Positions 45,437 through 56,509 of a stretch of DNA of 56,509 nt are shown here, one piece after another (position 1 is the stretch's first letter; every line of letters begins with the position of its first letter). Below the pieces are notes generated by a model, which was not told the DNA's origin, did no database searches, and saw only the letters and a list, made by a program, of their open reading frames with translations. The stretch lies in the NCBI GenBank assembly GCA_014805025.1, contig JAAUYR010000068.1, positions 1-56,509 of the forward strand, given 5' to 3'. The position numbers and the translations under genes were made by a program. The DNA comes from Clostridia bacterium. GTDB lineage: Bacteria; Bacillota; Clostridia; Christensenellales; Borkfalkiaceae.

Positions 45437-48400
45437 TCAGTTTTCGGTAGGGTCAACTACGCTGTTGTAGTTGGGGTTTAATACGGGGGATACGTTTTTG
45501 TATTCCTTTACGCCCGTGCCGGCAGGAATAAGTTTACCGATAATAACGTTCTCTTTAAGACCGATAAGAGGGTCAACCTTATTCTTGATAGCTGCGTCGG
45601 TAAGCACCCTTGCAGTCTCCTGGAAGGAAGCCGCCGAAAGGAAGCTGTCGGTGGACAGCGCCGCCTTGGTAATGCCGAGCAATATACGCTTCTGCAAAGC
45701 CGGAGCGCCGCCGGACTCGATAGCCTTTTGGTTCTCTTCCTCTACGGTGAACATATCCACCGTTTCGCCGGGGAGAAGCTCGGTTGAGCCGGCGCTTTCT
45801 ATTCTTACCTTTCTGAGCATCTGGCGAACGATAATTTCGACGTGCTTGTCGTTGATATCAACGCCCTGCGAACGGTAAACGGACTGTACCTGTTCGAGAA
45901 TATAGTCCTGAACGCCCTTTACGCCGGAAATTCTTAAAATATCCTGAGGATATACCGAGCCTGCGTTGAGTACGGTGCCGGGCACAACCTCGTCGCCCTT
46001 CTTAACCATAAGCTCTGCATTGAACGGCAGAGTGTATTCCTTTTTGACGTCGTTCGTAACGGGGTCGCGAACCAAAACGTGCTTTAAGTTATCCTTATCG
46101 TCTATATCAACGATACCGGAAACTTCGCAAAGCGTGGAGCAACCCTTGGGTTTACGCGCTTCGAAAAGCTCTTCTACACGGGGAAGACCCTGAGTAATAT
46201 CGCCCGTAGCCGCGATACCGCCGGTATGGAAGGTACGCATGGTAAGCTGAGTACCGGGCTCGCCTATGGACTGAGCCGCGATAACGCCGACTGCCTCGCC
46301 CGTCTGAACGGGGCTGTTGGTCGCCATGTTCTTGCCGTAGCACTTTGCGCAGACGCCGTAACGCGAATTGCAGGTGAATATCGAACGTATTGCAACCTGG
46401 TCAATGCCTGCCGCAATAATTTCTTTTGCGATAGCGTCGGTTACGAAGCCGTTTTGAGCAATTATAACGTTGCCGTCTTTATCCTTGACGTCCTCGGCAA
46501 CGAACCTGCCCTGAATTCTGTCTTCGAGGCCTTCGATAGTTTCGCCGTTAGGGCCTAAAATTGCCTTTACAACCATACCGCGAGGCTTTTTGCTGCCTGC
46601 CATACAGTCGTCCTCGCGAACGATAACGTCCTGCGAGACGTCCACAAGACGGCGAGTAAGATAACCGGAGTCCGCGGTCTTTAACGCGGTATCGGCAAGA
46701 CCTTTACGTCCGCCGTGCGAGGATATGAAGTATTCGAGAACGGAAAGTCCCTGACGGAAGCACGACTTAACGGGTACTTCTATCTTTTTACCCTGAGGGT
46801 TAACCATCAGTCCGCGCATACCGGAAAGCTGTTTCATCTGGTCGATTGAACCGCGCGCGCCCGAGTCCGCCATCATCCAGATGGGGTTGAACTTGTCGAG
46901 CGATTTCTTTAATGCGTCGGTAACCTTGTCGGTAGCCTCGTCCCAAGCGTTGATAACTGCGTTGTAACGCTCTTCCTCTCTGAGAAGTCCGCGCTGGTAT
47001 TTCTTTTCGATTTTGATAACGTTTGCCTCGGTTTCGGCAACGATTTCCTTCTTTGCTTCGGGAATGTGCATATCGAATACCGAAGTAGTAACTGCGCCGA
47101 TAGTCGAGTACTTATAGCCGAGGGTCTTAATTTTATCGAGGATATCCGCCGCTCTGGGTGCGCCGCCCGTCTTGAAGCAACGCTCAACGATTTTGCCGAG
47201 CTGCTTTTTGCCGACGGCAACCGCTTTACCCAGGAACTCGTACGAAATTTCGTATTTTAAATAGTCCTCTTTGTTTACGCGGTCTACAAAGCCCAAATCC
47301 TGGGGCATTTCGGCGTTGAATATAATTCTGCCGACCGTTGTTTTAACGATACCCGTTACGCTTTCGCCGTTATAGGGCGAGTTTGCGTCGTTTATAGTTA
47401 CCGTTCTGCGGACTTTGATTTCGTCCTGCATATGAATGAGTTTGAGCTGGTAGGCTATCATAGCCTCGTCTTCGGAGATGTACGCCGGAGCGTGGTATTC
47501 CGCCGCACCCTCTTCGCCGGCTTCGCACTCGTAATATCTGTCGCCGCTCCAACGGTAGAACTTGCCCTCTTCGCGCCTGATTATCGTAAGATAGTACGCG
47601 CCGAGAACCATATCCTGTGCCGGCTGCATAACGGGCTTGCCGTCAGAAAGCTTCAATATATTGTTGGAGGAAAGCATTAAAAATCTTGCTTCCGCCTGAG
47701 CTTCGACCGAAAGAGGTACGTGAACCGCCATCTGGTCGCCGTCGAAGTCCGCGTTGAACGCCGTACATACCAAGGGGTGAATTTTAATTGCTCTGCCTTC
47801 GATAAGCACCGGCTCGAAAGCCTGAATTGACAGACGGTGAAGCGTGGGCGCACGGTTGAGCATTACGGGGTGCTCTTTAATAACCTGCTCCAAGACGTCC
47901 CAAACGAAAGGCTTAGCCTTTTCAACGGTACGCTTAGCGCTCTTAATATTGTGGCACTGGCCGCTTTCTACGAGCTTTTTCATAACGAACGGCTTGAAAA
48001 GCTCTATTGCCATTTCCTTGGGTAAGCCGCACTGGTAGAGTTTAAGTTCGGGGCCTACGACGATAACCGAACGACCGGAATAGTCAACACGTTTACCGAG
48101 CAGGTTCTGACGGAAACGACCCTGCTTGCCGCGGAGCATTCCCGAAAGCGATTTAAGCTCGCGGTTGGAGGGGCCGGAAAGCGCCTTGCCGCGACGGCCG
48201 TTATCGATTAACGCGTCCACCGCTTCCTGCAACATACGCTTTTCGTTTTTAACAATCATATCGGGAGCGCCGAGCTCCATCATTCTCTTCAAGCGGTTGT
48301 TGCGGTTGATAACGCGCCTGTACAAATCGTTCAAATCGGAGGATGCAAACCTGCCGCCGTCGAGCTGTACCATGGGACGCAAATCGGGGGGAAGCACGGG

Positions 48401-49111
48401 CAGAACGGTCAATACCATCCATTCGGGGCGGTTGCCGCTCTTGCGGAAGGATTCGAGAATTTCAATTCTCTTAACAGCCTTGACGCGCTTTTGCGCAGCC
48501 GTGCTGGTTTCGATAATCTTTTTGGTTTCTTCGCATTCTTTTTCAAGGTCGACTGCCATTAAAAGCTCGCGGATAGCCTCTGCGCCCATTCCGACTTTGA
48601 GGCCCGTTACGTCGCTTTCGCCGTACTTTTCTTCGATTTCGCGAAGTTCTTTATCGTTTATAACCTGCTTGTATTCGAGCGTGGGCACTGTGCCGGGGTC
48701 TATTACGACGTAAGCCGCAAAGTAAATGACCTGTTCGAGCGCTTTGGGGCTCATATCCAGGATAAGGCCGATACGCGAGGGCACGCCGCGGAAGTACCAG
48801 ATATGCGATACGGGAGCGGCAAGCTCGATATGACCCATTCTTTCGCGTCTTACTTTTGCACGGGTTACTTCAACGCCGCACTTTTCGCAGGTGATGCCCT
48901 TGTAACGGATACGCTTGTACTTACCGCAGTGGCATTCCCAGTCCTTCATCGGTCCGAAAATACGCTCGCAGAAAAGTCCGTCCTTTTCGGGCTTCTGGGT
49001 TCTGTAATTTATGGTTTCGGGCTTGGTTACCTCGCCCTTGGAAAGTTCCCTGATTTTTTCGGGGGAAGCTACGCTGATTTTTATCGAGTTGAAATCGTTT
49101 AATTCAAACAT
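45437..49111 (-). CDS. rpoC: DNA-directed RNA polymerase subunit beta'
   Basis: [54 protein letters not shown]. Confidence 0.98.
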   Translation of the reverse strand: MFELNDFNSIKISVASPEKIRELSKGEVTKPETINYRTQKPEKDGLFCERIFGPMKDWECHCGKYKRIRYKGITCEKCGVEVTRAKVRRERMGHIELAAPVSHIWYFRGVPSRIGLILDMSPKALEQVIYFAAYVVIDPGTVPTLEYKQVINDKELREIEEKYGESDVTGLKVGMGAEAIRELLMAVDLEKECEETKKIIETSTAAQKRVKAVKRIEILESFRKSGNRPEWMVLTVLPVLPPDLRPMVQLDGGRFASSDLNDLYRRVINRNNRLKRMMELGAPDMIVKNEKRMLQEAVDALIDNGRRGKALSGPSNRELKSLSGMLRGKQGRFRQNLLGKRVDYSGRSVIVVGPELKLYQCGLPKEMAIELFKPFVMKKLVESGQCHNIKSAKRTVEKAKPFVWDVLEQVIKEHPVMLNRAPTLHRLSIQAFEPVLIEGRAIKIHPLVCTAFNADFDGDQMAVHVPLSVEAQAEARFLMLSSNNILKLSDGKPVMQPAQDMVLGAYYLTIIRREEGKFYRWSGDRYYECEAGEEGAAEYHAPAYISEDEAMIAYQLKLIHMQDEIKVRRTVTINDANSPYNGESVTGIVKTTVGRIIFNAEMPQDLGFVDRVNKEDYLKYEISYEFLGKAVAVGKKQLGKIVERCFKTGGAPRAADILDKIKTLGYKYSTIGAVTTSVFDMHIPEAKKEIVAETEANVIKIEKKYQRGLLREEERYNAVINAWDEATDKVTDALKKSLDKFNPIWMMADSGARGSIDQMKQLSGMRGLMVNPQGKKIEVPVKSCFRQGLSVLEYFISSHGGRKGLADTALKTADSGYLTRRLVDVSQDVIVREDDCMAGSKKPRGMVVKAILGPNGETIEGLEDRIQGRFVAEDVKDKDGNVIIAQNGFVTDAIAKEIIAAGIDQVAIRSIFTCNSRYGVCAKCYGKNMATNSPVQTGEAVGVIAAQSIGEPGTQLTMRTFHTGGIAATGDITQGLPRVEELFEARKPKGCSTLCEVSGIVDIDDKDNLKHVLVRDPVTNDVKKEYTLPFNAELMVKKGDEVVPGTVLNAGSVYPQDILRISGVKGVQDYILEQVQSVYRSQGVDINDKHVEIIVRQMLRKVRIESAGSTELLPGETVDMFTVEEENQKAIESGGAPALQKRILLGITKAALSTDSFLSAASFQETARVLTDAAIKNKVDPLIGLKENVIIGKLIPAGTGVKEYKNVSPVLNPNYNSVVDPTEN

Positions 49112-49123
49112 TTTAAACCTCCC

Positions 49124-52100
49124 TTACTCCTCGTCCTCGGGCAAATCCGCCGATTCTTCTTCGTCCTCGTCGTCGTCAAACAACGTGAACTTATCGCCCA
49201 AATCATCGTCGTCGCCGAAGTCGTCAAGGTCCTCGTCGGAGAACAGCTCTTTGCTCGTGAAGTCGTCCTCGTCGTTGTCGAATATAGAGATGGGTTCGAG
49301 GTCTTCGTCCTCGTCTTCGTCGCTGTGGCGGATAATATCGAACTCCTCTTCGGGAATTCTGTCTTCCGCGTCCTGCTCGGCGCGCTGGCGTGCCGAAGGT
49401 ATAAGGTCGTCATCGTCGTCAAGCTCGCGGATAATAAGTTCTTCGCCGCTTTCGGTAAGAACTTTTACGTCGAGCGCGAGCGACTGCAATTCTTTAAGGA
49501 GCACTTTGAACGCCTCGGGAATACCCGGTTCGGAGATGTTGTTGCCCTTTACGATGCTTTCGTAAGTCTTGACACGGCCGACGATATCGTCCGACTTGAC
49601 CGTTAAAATTTCCTGCAAGATGTGCGCCGCGCCGTAAGCTTCGAGCGCCCAGACTTCCATTTCGCCGAAACGCTGTCCGCCGAACTGCGCTTTACCGCCG
49701 AGGGGCTGCTGCGTAACTAAGCTGTAAGGGCCTATCGAACGCGCGTGAATCTTATCGTCAACAAGGTGGATAAGCTTAATCATATACTGCACGCCGACCG
49801 TAACTCTGTTTTCGAAAGCTTCGCCCGTTCTGCCGTCGTAAACCTGAATTTTACCGTCTACCTTGCCTTCGGGGTTGACTATGTTGTTTTCAAGGAATAA
49901 CTTCTTTATATCCTGCTCGGTCGCGCCGTCGAATACGGGGGTTGCTATCTTCCAGCCGAGCTGTTTGCAAACGAGGCCCAAGTGCACTTCGAGCACCTGA
50001 CCGATATTCATACGCGAAGGAACGCCGAGGGGGTTCAACACGATTTGAAGCGGAGTTCCGTCTGCAAGGAAAGGCATATCCGCCTGGGGCAGCACGCGCG
50101 AGATAACGCCCTTGTTACCGTGGCGTCCGGCCATCTTGTCGCCGACCTGAATTTTACGCTTCTGCGCAATATATACGCGTACCAATTTGGAAACGCCGGG
50201 GGAAAGCTCGTCCTTGTTTTCACGGGTGAAAATCTTGACGTCGACTACTATACCGCCCTCGCCGTGAGGAACTTTAAGGGAAGTATCGCGAACCTCTCTC
50301 GCCTTTTCGCCGAAGATTGCGCGAAGCAGTCTTTCCTCGGGGGTAAGCTCGGTTTCGCCCTTGGGCGTTACCTTGCCGACGAGGATATCGCCGGGCTGAA
50401 CTTCCGCACCTATTCTTATAATGCCGTCCGCGTCCAAATCTTTAAGCGCGTCCTCGGATACGTTGGGAATATCCCTCGTAATCTCTTCCGCGCCGAGCTT
50501 GGTATCGCGAGCTTCGGTTTCGTGCTCTTCGATATGGATAGACGTGAACACGTCGTCCTGAACGAGTTTTTCGGAAATGAGAATAGCGTCCTCGTAGTTG
50601 TAGCCTTCCCATTCCATATATCCGATAAGAATGTTTTTACCGAGTGCAAGCTCGCCGTTGTTGGTTGCCGGGCCGTCGGCTATGATTTCGCCGGCTTCAA
50701 CTCTGTCGCCCGTATTGATTATGGGGTGCTGGTTGAGGCAGGTGCCCTGGTTGGAACGCTCGAATTTCTTTAAAGGATATTCGGTAACCAAACCGTTTTC
50801 TTCCTTTATCTTTATGCAGTCGGAGGAAACGCCTACTGCAACGCCGGCGTTCTTTGCGCGAACCATAACTCCGCTGTCGCGGGCTATCGCGCCCTCGATA
50901 CCCGTTGCAACTATTGCGCTTTCCGTCTTCATAAGAGGAACGGCCTGGCGCTGCATGTTCGAGCCCATAAGCGCACGGTTGGTATCGTCGTTTTCAAGGA
51001 AAGGTATAAGCGCCGTAGCAACCGAAACGAGCTGTTTGGGCGAAACGTCCATATAGTCCATCTTTTCGGGAGCGTACTGCGTTATAAGGTCGCGGTAACG
51101 GCAGCCTATATGCTGGTTTACAAAGTGGTTGTTCTCGTCGAGCGGCTCGTTAGCCTGCGCAACGATATATCTGTCCTCTTCGTCCGCCGTAAGATAATCG
51201 ACGATGTCGGTTACCTTGGTTTCTATGACCTTGCCCTCTGCGTCGCGGATATGCTCAACGCGGCGGTACGGGCTCATTATAAATCCGTACTCGTTTACCT
51301 TTGAGAAGGTTGCAAGCGAGGAAATAAGACCGATGTTCTGACCTTCGGGGGTCTCTATGGGGCAGAGTCTGCCGTAGTGCGAGTGGTGAACGTCGCGCAC
51401 TTCGAAGGTAGCTCTGTCGCGGTTAAGACCGCCGGGGCCGAGCGCGGAAAGCTTACGCTTGTGGGTAAGTTCTGCCGCCGGGTTGGTCTGGTCCATGAAC
51501 TGCGAAAGCTGCGAAGAACCGAAGAACTCGCGGATAACCGCGGACACGGGACGGACGTTTACAAGCCCCGAGGGGGTAACTTCCATTGCGTCCTGCGTAG
51601 CCATACGCTCTTTAATTAGTTTTTCAAGCCTTGCAATACCTATTCTCAGCTGATTCTGCAACAGCTCGCCCACGGAGCGGACGCGGCGGTTGCCGAGGTG
51701 GTCGATATTGTCTATCGTGCCGATGCCGTACTGCAAATCGATGTTTGTGGAAATCGCAGCAACGATATCGTCTACGGTGATGTGCTTGTGATTGAGTTTT
51801 TCTATAACGGGCTTAATAGCCTTTTTCTCGTCAACGTCGAATTCCGTTCTGTCGGAGTTGAAAAGCTCGATAAACTTCTTGCAGGCGGTAACGAACTTAA
51901 CGCGAGTTTCGCGGCGCTTTTCCCTGTTCTTCTTGTCCTCGGGCTTTTCGTCCTCGGCTTCGGGAGTTTCCGCAACGTAGTAAATTGCGTTAATCTCGTC
52001 CGTGAACTTGTCGGCAACATCCTCTATCTTTGCGTTCTCGCATTCGGCGGCAAGTTGCTGAACAAATTTAAAGTTGGGGTAATAAATCGTAGGCAGAAGT

Positions 52101-53185
52101 CCGAAAGCCTTGTGGGGCTTGTCCGAAACGGCCTTGAAGTTTATCGTGTTGTTTGCGATAATCTTGTGCTTGATTTCGCCCTGCTCGGGGTCGGAAACGA
52201 GAACGAACACTTCGTTCACGCCGCAGTCCTGCATTTCGATTGCTTTCTCTTCGGAAACGACTTCGCCCGCGTGACCTAAAATTTCGCCCGTTTCGGGGTT
52301 GAACACGTCCTCTGCAAGCTTGCAGCCGGGAAGTCTGTAAGAAAGGTTAATCTTTTTATTGAACTTGTATCTGCCGACCTTTACAACGTCGTAACGTCTG
52401 GGGTCGAAGAACAGGTTGTTGAGGTGCTGGCGCACGGAAGCCTCGGTGGGAACTTCGCCGGGGCGGAGCCTGCGGTAAAGCTCTATAAGACCGTCGGACT
52501 CGGATTTGGTCGTATCCTTTGCGATAGTGTTCTCTATCATCTTATCGTTTGCGAACAAATCGAGAATGGCTCTGTCCGAGCCGAAACCGAGCGCACGGAG
52601 CAATACGGTGGCACATATCTTGCGTTTACGGTCAACGTGAACCCATAAAACGCCCTGCGCGTCCTGCTCTAATTCCAGCCAAGCGCCGCGGTTGGGAATA
52701 ACGGTCGTGCCGAAAATTTCCTTACCCGTCTTATCGCGTGTAGACGCGTTGTAAACGCCGGGCGAACGGACAAGCTGGGATACGATAACGCGCTCCGCGC
52801 CGTTTATAATAAACGAGCCGGAGTCGGTCATAAGCGGAAAATCACCCATGAATACGGGCTGGTCGATAACCTCGTCCTTGACCTTGTTGACAAGCCTTAC
52901 GGTAACGTGCATGGGCAGCGCGTAGGTTGCGTCGCGGTTGCGGCACTCCTTTTCGTCGTACTTGGGCTTTTCGTCGAACCAGTGGTTGAGGAAATACAGC
53001 TCGTAGTGGTCGGAATAGTCGGTTATGGGCATAAAGTCCTCAAAGACTTCGGTTATACCCTCTTCGATAAACGAGTTATAGCTGGCCTTTTGTATTTCTA
53101 CAAGGTCGGGTATGTCGATAACTTCGTTAATCTTACCGAACTTTCTCCTTTCGGTTTTGCCATACTTGTGAATCGGTAAATTCAT
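49124..53185 (-). CDS. rpoB: DNA-directed RNA polymerase subunit beta, with long acidic C-terminal tail
   Basis: [74 protein letters not shown]; last ~100 aa are Asp/Glu-rich. Confidence 0.98.
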   Translation of the reverse strand: MNLPIHKYGKTERRKFGKINEVIDIPDLVEIQKASYNSFIEEGITEVFEDFMPITDYSDHYELYFLNHWFDEKPKYDEKECRNRDATYALPMHVTVRLVNKVKDEVIDQPVFMGDFPLMTDSGSFIINGAERVIVSQLVRSPGVYNASTRDKTGKEIFGTTVIPNRGAWLELEQDAQGVLWVHVDRKRKICATVLLRALGFGSDRAILDLFANDKMIENTIAKDTTKSESDGLIELYRRLRPGEVPTEASVRQHLNNLFFDPRRYDVVKVGRYKFNKKINLSYRLPGCKLAEDVFNPETGEILGHAGEVVSEEKAIEMQDCGVNEVFVLVSDPEQGEIKHKIIANNTINFKAVSDKPHKAFGLLPTIYYPNFKFVQQLAAECENAKIEDVADKFTDEINAIYYVAETPEAEDEKPEDKKNREKRRETRVKFVTACKKFIELFNSDRTEFDVDEKKAIKPVIEKLNHKHITVDDIVAAISTNIDLQYGIGTIDNIDHLGNRRVRSVGELLQNQLRIGIARLEKLIKERMATQDAMEVTPSGLVNVRPVSAVIREFFGSSQLSQFMDQTNPAAELTHKRKLSALGPGGLNRDRATFEVRDVHHSHYGRLCPIETPEGQNIGLISSLATFSKVNEYGFIMSPYRRVEHIRDAEGKVIETKVTDIVDYLTADEEDRYIVAQANEPLDENNHFVNQHIGCRYRDLITQYAPEKMDYMDVSPKQLVSVATALIPFLENDDTNRALMGSNMQRQAVPLMKTESAIVATGIEGAIARDSGVMVRAKNAGVAVGVSSDCIKIKEENGLVTEYPLKKFERSNQGTCLNQHPIINTGDRVEAGEIIADGPATNNGELALGKNILIGYMEWEGYNYEDAILISEKLVQDDVFTSIHIEEHETEARDTKLGAEEITRDIPNVSEDALKDLDADGIIRIGAEVQPGDILVGKVTPKGETELTPEERLLRAIFGEKAREVRDTSLKVPHGEGGIVVDVKIFTRENKDELSPGVSKLVRVYIAQKRKIQVGDKMAGRHGNKGVISRVLPQADMPFLADGTPLQIVLNPLGVPSRMNIGQVLEVHLGLVCKQLGWKIATPVFDGATEQDIKKLFLENNIVNPEGKVDGKIQVYDGRTGEAFENRVTVGVQYMIKLIHLVDDKIHARSIGPYSLVTQQPLGGKAQFGGQRFGEMEVWALEAYGAAHILQEILTVKSDDIVGRVKTYESIVKGNNISEPGIPEAFKVLLKELQSLALDVKVLTESGEELIIRELDDDDDLIPSARQRAEQDAEDRIPEEEFDIIRHSDEDEDEDLEPISIFDNDEDDFTSKELFSDEDLDDFGDDDDLGDKFTLFDDDEDEEESADLPEDEE

Positions 53186-53335
53186 TAAAAACGCACTCCT
53201 TTTGGCTTTTCGCCGTATCTATATTTCACATTTTGGCGATTATCCGTATATATCTTTTCACCGGAAAAAATCGAATGTTCCAAAGTTTATCCGCAATTCT
53301 GCCGCAAAAAATTTTTAAAAATATATTTTCCGCTC

Positions 53336-53364
53336 TTTACAAATTAAATAATATGTAGTATAAT
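53336..53364 (+). promoter_or_regulatory. Promoter upstream of rqcP-ispDF
   Basis: TTTACA (53336-53341)-N17-TATAAT (53359-53364). Confidence 0.7.
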
Positions 53365-53528
53365 CTAACGGTGTTTTGAGCGAAAAATCAGGCGGTTTTT
53401 GGCGAATTTTTACCTAAAATTTTCATCAAAACCGTCAAATTTGTGCAGAAATCGCATTTTAATACATCATAGCATTATAAGTTATTGAAATAAATAAGTC
53501 AAGCGATTTTCAAGGTTAAAAAAATTTT

Positions 53529-53771
53529 ATGAGAATTGATAAGTTTTTAAAGGTATCGCGCATATTAAAGCGCCGCACGCTTTCAAAGCAGGCCTGCGAA
53601 AAGGGCAAGGTCGTTGTCAACGGCAAAGAGGTCAAGCCCGGCCACAAAATCAAGGTTGACGATATCGTAGAACTGCACTTTACGGGCGGCACGGTAAAGT
53701 TTAAAATACTCCAATTAAAAGAAACCGTTAAAAAGGATGAGGCGCAATCGCTTTACGAAATATTAGAATGA
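53529..53771 (+). CDS. S4-domain RNA-binding protein (RqcP/HslR-like)
   Basis: MRIDKFLKVSRILKRRTLSKQACEKGKVVVNGKEVKPGHKIKVDDIVEL. Confidence 0.88.
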   Translation: MRIDKFLKVSRILKRRTLSKQACEKGKVVVNGKEVKPGHKIKVDDIVELHFTGGTVKFKILQLKETVKKDEAQSLYEILE

Positions 53772-54907
53772 AAGACTTTAAAATAAGCGCAATTATCTGC
53801 GCGGCCGGCAAGGGCGAACGCGCAGGCTTTTCTAAAAACAAACTGCTCGTACCCCTCTTCGGCGCGCCTGCGCTCTACCACACCCTTAAAAAGTTCAGCT
53901 TAAAGGAAATTTCCGAAGTCATCGTTACCTCGTCCGAGGCCGACTTTAAGGAAATTTCCGCACTGTGCGCACCCTTCGGTTATAAGGTTGTGCGCGGCGG
54001 CAAAACCCGAACCGATAGCGTCAAGCGCGCTTTGAAGCAGGTCACGGGCGATATAGTTTTAATTCACGACGGGGCGCGCCCGTTCGTTTCCGAAAACCTT
54101 ATTTTAAACTGCATTGACTCGGTTAAAAAATTCGGCAGCGCAGTTGCGGCGGTCAAATTTACCGATACCGCCGTTTACGCGCAGTACGGCGAAATTACCG
54201 ACAGACCCGACCGCGACGGACTTTACCGCGTTCAGACCCCCCAGGGCTTTATGACCGAGGATATAATAAACGCGTATAAGCTTTCGGGCAATAATACCTA
54301 CACCGACGACAGCGCAGTTTACGGCGAGTTTATTGCTCCGCCGAGGCTTATCGAGGGCGAGGAAAGCAACGTAAAACTGACCTTTAAAAGCGATTACCCC
54401 CCCGAATATCCCATACTTTCGTGCAGCTCGGGGCAGCGCGCAGGTATCGGCGTAGACGTGCACTGCTTCGGCGAAGGAAGCTTTGTAACCCTTGCCGGAG
54501 TAAAAATCCCCTGCGACAATGGCCTTATTGCTCACAGCGACGGCGACGTCATAATTCACGCGGTTATGGACGCACTGCTCTCCGCCGCAGGCTTAAAGGA
54601 TATCGGGAACTACTTTCCCGACAGCGACGAAAAATACAAGGGCGCGGACAGCATTACTCTGCTTAAAGAAGTAGTAAAAACGGTATTGACCGCAGGATAT
54701 GTGCCGTTTAACGTCTCCGTAACCGTTCAGGCGGAAAAGCCGAAGCTTGCTCCGCACATAGATAAAATGATTGAAAATATAAGTAAAGCCTGCGGTATTA
54801 CCGCAGACCACGTTGCCGTTGCCGCGGGAACCTGCGAGCACCTCGGCTTTGTAGGCGAGGGACTTGGCATAGCGGCATACTGTATAGCTACGCTCACGCA
54901 AATTTAA
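53768..54907 (+). CDS. ispDF: Bifunctional IspD/IspF (CDP-ME synthase / MECDP synthase fusion)
   Basis: N-terminus AIICAAGKGERAGFSKNKLL...VLIHDGARPFVS (IspD); C-terminus RAGIGVDVHCFGEG...AHSDGDVIIHAVMDALLSAAGLKDIG (IspF). Confidence 0.95.
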   Translation: MKDFKISAIICAAGKGERAGFSKNKLLVPLFGAPALYHTLKKFSLKEISEVIVTSSEADFKEISALCAPFGYKVVRGGKTRTDSVKRALKQVTGDIVLIHDGARPFVSENLILNCIDSVKKFGSAVAAVKFTDTAVYAQYGEITDRPDRDGLYRVQTPQGFMTEDIINAYKLSGNNTYTDDSAVYGEFIAPPRLIEGEESNVKLTFKSDYPPEYPILSCSSGQRAGIGVDVHCFGEGSFVTLAGVKIPCDNGLIAHSDGDVIIHAVMDALLSAAGLKDIGNYFPDSDEKYKGADSITLLKEVVKTVLTAGYVPFNVSVTVQAEKPKLAPHIDKMIENISKACGITADHVAVAAGTCEHLGFVGEGLGIAAYCIATLTQI

Positions 54908-55068
54908 TTCTATTCTGCGAATTAAATTTGCCGTGATTTTAGGGCTTCTCGCCCTCTGCCCACAATTTTTAAAGGCAAACAATTATTAAATTGTGGGCAT
55001 TCACCTTGCTCAGGCGCAAGTATGCGCAAATTGGGTCTGCTGCGCCAAAAACGTGGTTTTGTCGCGCA
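54898..55068. repeat. Structured intergenic repeat family 1, copy B (ispDF 3' end to radA)
   Basis: GCAAATTTAATTC-TATTCTGC-GAATTAAATTTGC hairpin, AGGGC/GCCCT hairpin, TGCCCACAATTT/AAATTGTGGGCA hairpin, CAAAA/TTTTG terminal hairpin; aligns to copy A. Confidence 0.8.
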
Positions 55069-55106
55069 ACATAATTTATTGAAAATAAGCGTTAAACAAA
55101 GGATAT

Positions 55107-56477
55107 ATGATGGGTAAAGTAAATAAAACCGTAACTGAATACGTTTGCTCGGAGTGCGGCGCAACAAGTCCGCGCTGGCTGGGAAGATGCCCTTCCTGCG
55201 GCAAATTCAATACCATGGTCGAGGAAATAGTTAAGCCTGCCGAGCCTTCAAAGGGCGCTTCAAAGCCCGTTTACGGCGGCCGTGCAAAACCGCTTTCAGA
55301 AGTTGCTTTCGAGCGGTACGACCGCACCTCCTCCGGCATTTCCGAATTCGACAACGTGCTTGGCGGCGGCATAGTCGCAGGCTCGCTCGTGCTTTTGGGC
55401 GGCGACCCCGGCATAGGCAAATCGACTTTATTGACGCAGATTGCAGCCCACCTTTCCAAGCAGAAAAAAGTGCTTTACTTTTCCGCAGAGGAAAGCTGTT
55501 CGCAGGTTAAAATGCGCGCCGAGCGGTTAAACCTGGAATACGGAAATCTGCTCATTATAAACGAGACCTGCATTGACAGCTTAGAGGGCGAGCTTGACGG
55601 CGTAGAGTTCTGTATAATCGACTCCATTCAGGCGGTATATACCGACGATTTAGCCTCTTCCTCCGGCTCGGTCGGGCAGGTGCGCGAGTGCGCTTCAAAG
55701 CTTATGCGCATTGCCAAGAGCCGCGGCATTACGTTCTTTATTATAGGCCACGTCACCAAGGAGGGCGCGCTTGCCGGCCCTAAGGTTTTAGAGCATATTA
55801 TGGATACCGTGCTTTACTTCGAGGGCGAAAATCAGGAAAACTTCCGCATTTTGCGCGCAGTTAAAAACAGATTCGGCAACGTTGCCGAGGTCGGAGTTTT
55901 CGAAATGACAGGCGAAGGCATTATTGCCGTTACCGATTATTCGGGGGTATTCCTCTCCGAAAGCCGCGGCGAGGAAGCCGGCTCTGCGGTAACCCCGGCG
56001 CAGACGGGCGCACGGTGCATGAACGTGGAAATTCAAAGCCTCGTTTCAAAGACAACCTTCGGACAGCCCAGAAGAATGCCGCTCGGGTTCGATTACAATA
56101 AACTTGTGCTCATGATTGCCGTCTTGGAAAAGCGGTGCTCCTTAGCTCTCGGCGGCTACGATATTTACGTAAACGCCATGGGCGGAATAAAGCTCAACGA
56201 GCCTGCCTGCGATTTAGCGCTTTGCGCATCACTCGCCTCGGCCTATTTAGGAAAACCAGTAGACAAATACACTGCGGTATTCGGCGAGGTCGGGCTTACG
56301 GGCGAGGTTCGCGCAGTATCCTACTGCGAAAAGCGCGTTGCCGAGTGCGTTAAAATGGGCTTTAAAAAGGTTTTGGTTCCGGCAAAAAATATGAAGTCGG
56401 TTGCAAAGTATGCAGATAAAATTGCAATCGTACCTGTTCTGTACGTAAACACTATGATTAAAAATCTGTTCAGCTAA
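55107..56477 (+). CDS. radA: DNA repair protein RadA
   Basis: YVCSECGATSPRWLGRCPSCGKFNTMVEE zinc finger; LLGGDPGIGKSTLLTQIA; KNRFGNVAEVGVFEM. Confidence 0.97.
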   Translation: MMGKVNKTVTEYVCSECGATSPRWLGRCPSCGKFNTMVEEIVKPAEPSKGASKPVYGGRAKPLSEVAFERYDRTSSGISEFDNVLGGGIVAGSLVLLGGDPGIGKSTLLTQIAAHLSKQKKVLYFSAEESCSQVKMRAERLNLEYGNLLIINETCIDSLEGELDGVEFCIIDSIQAVYTDDLASSSGSVGQVRECASKLMRIAKSRGITFFIIGHVTKEGALAGPKVLEHIMDTVLYFEGENQENFRILRAVKNRFGNVAEVGVFEMTGEGIIAVTDYSGVFLSESRGEEAGSAVTPAQTGARCMNVEIQSLVSKTTFGQPRRMPLGFDYNKLVLMIAVLEKRCSLALGGYDIYVNAMGGIKLNEPACDLALCASLASAYLGKPVDKYTAVFGEVGLTGEVRAVSYCEKRVAECVKMGFKKVLVPAKNMKSVAKYADKIAIVPVLYVNTMIKNLFS

Positions 56478-56509
56478 GCAACATAAAGATAAAAATAACG
56501 GGCGCAGCC

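Noticed and set aside
46226-46558. Long antisense ORFs in the track opposite rpoC, rpoB, lepA, ade and the large helicase gene
   Set aside because: They lie opposite strong conserved genes, have biased low-complexity composition and no RBS or domain; they are artefacts of GC-skewed codon usage.
49011-49565. Serine-rich 184-aa ORF opposite the rpoB tail
   Set aside because: It is the antisense of GAC/GAG-rich acidic-tail codons; no independent support.

Overview
The window is chromosomal DNA with Firmicutes/Clostridia-like gene content. It is mostly housekeeping genes: secA (5' end only), ade, an NCS2 purine permease, cadA with an ArsR regulator, asd-dapA-dapB behind a lysine riboswitch, guaB/guaA, hemW, lepA, an mreB-like gene, maf, ppx/gppA, a folC-folE-folP-folBK operon, a tRNA-Leu(UAG), rpoB-rpoC, rqcP-like-ispDF, and radA. 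There are no rRNAs, CRISPR arrays, transposases or integrated elements that I can support. The most interesting material is intergenic: (i) two copies of a ~120-nt element (26369-26489 and 31219-31336) whose helices keep pairing while the sequence changes; (ii) two copies of a different ~170-nt multi-hairpin element (23566-23740 and 54898-55068), also with compensatory changes; (iii) a three-way-junction leader ending in a U-run upstream of a small membrane protein gene; (iv) an XRE gene with a divergent partner and CGCGTTTCGCG operator-like repeats placed inside a consensus promoter; (v) several genes with no Shine-Dalgarno and a -10 box positioned as expected for leaderless mRNAs; (vi) a promoter nested inside a long inverted repeat upstream of a HelD-like gene. 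Among proteins, the 1873-aa DUF4011-type SF1 helicase with a possibly degenerate nuclease domain and the ~100-aa acidic RpoB tail stand out. All family names come from reading motifs, not from database searches.
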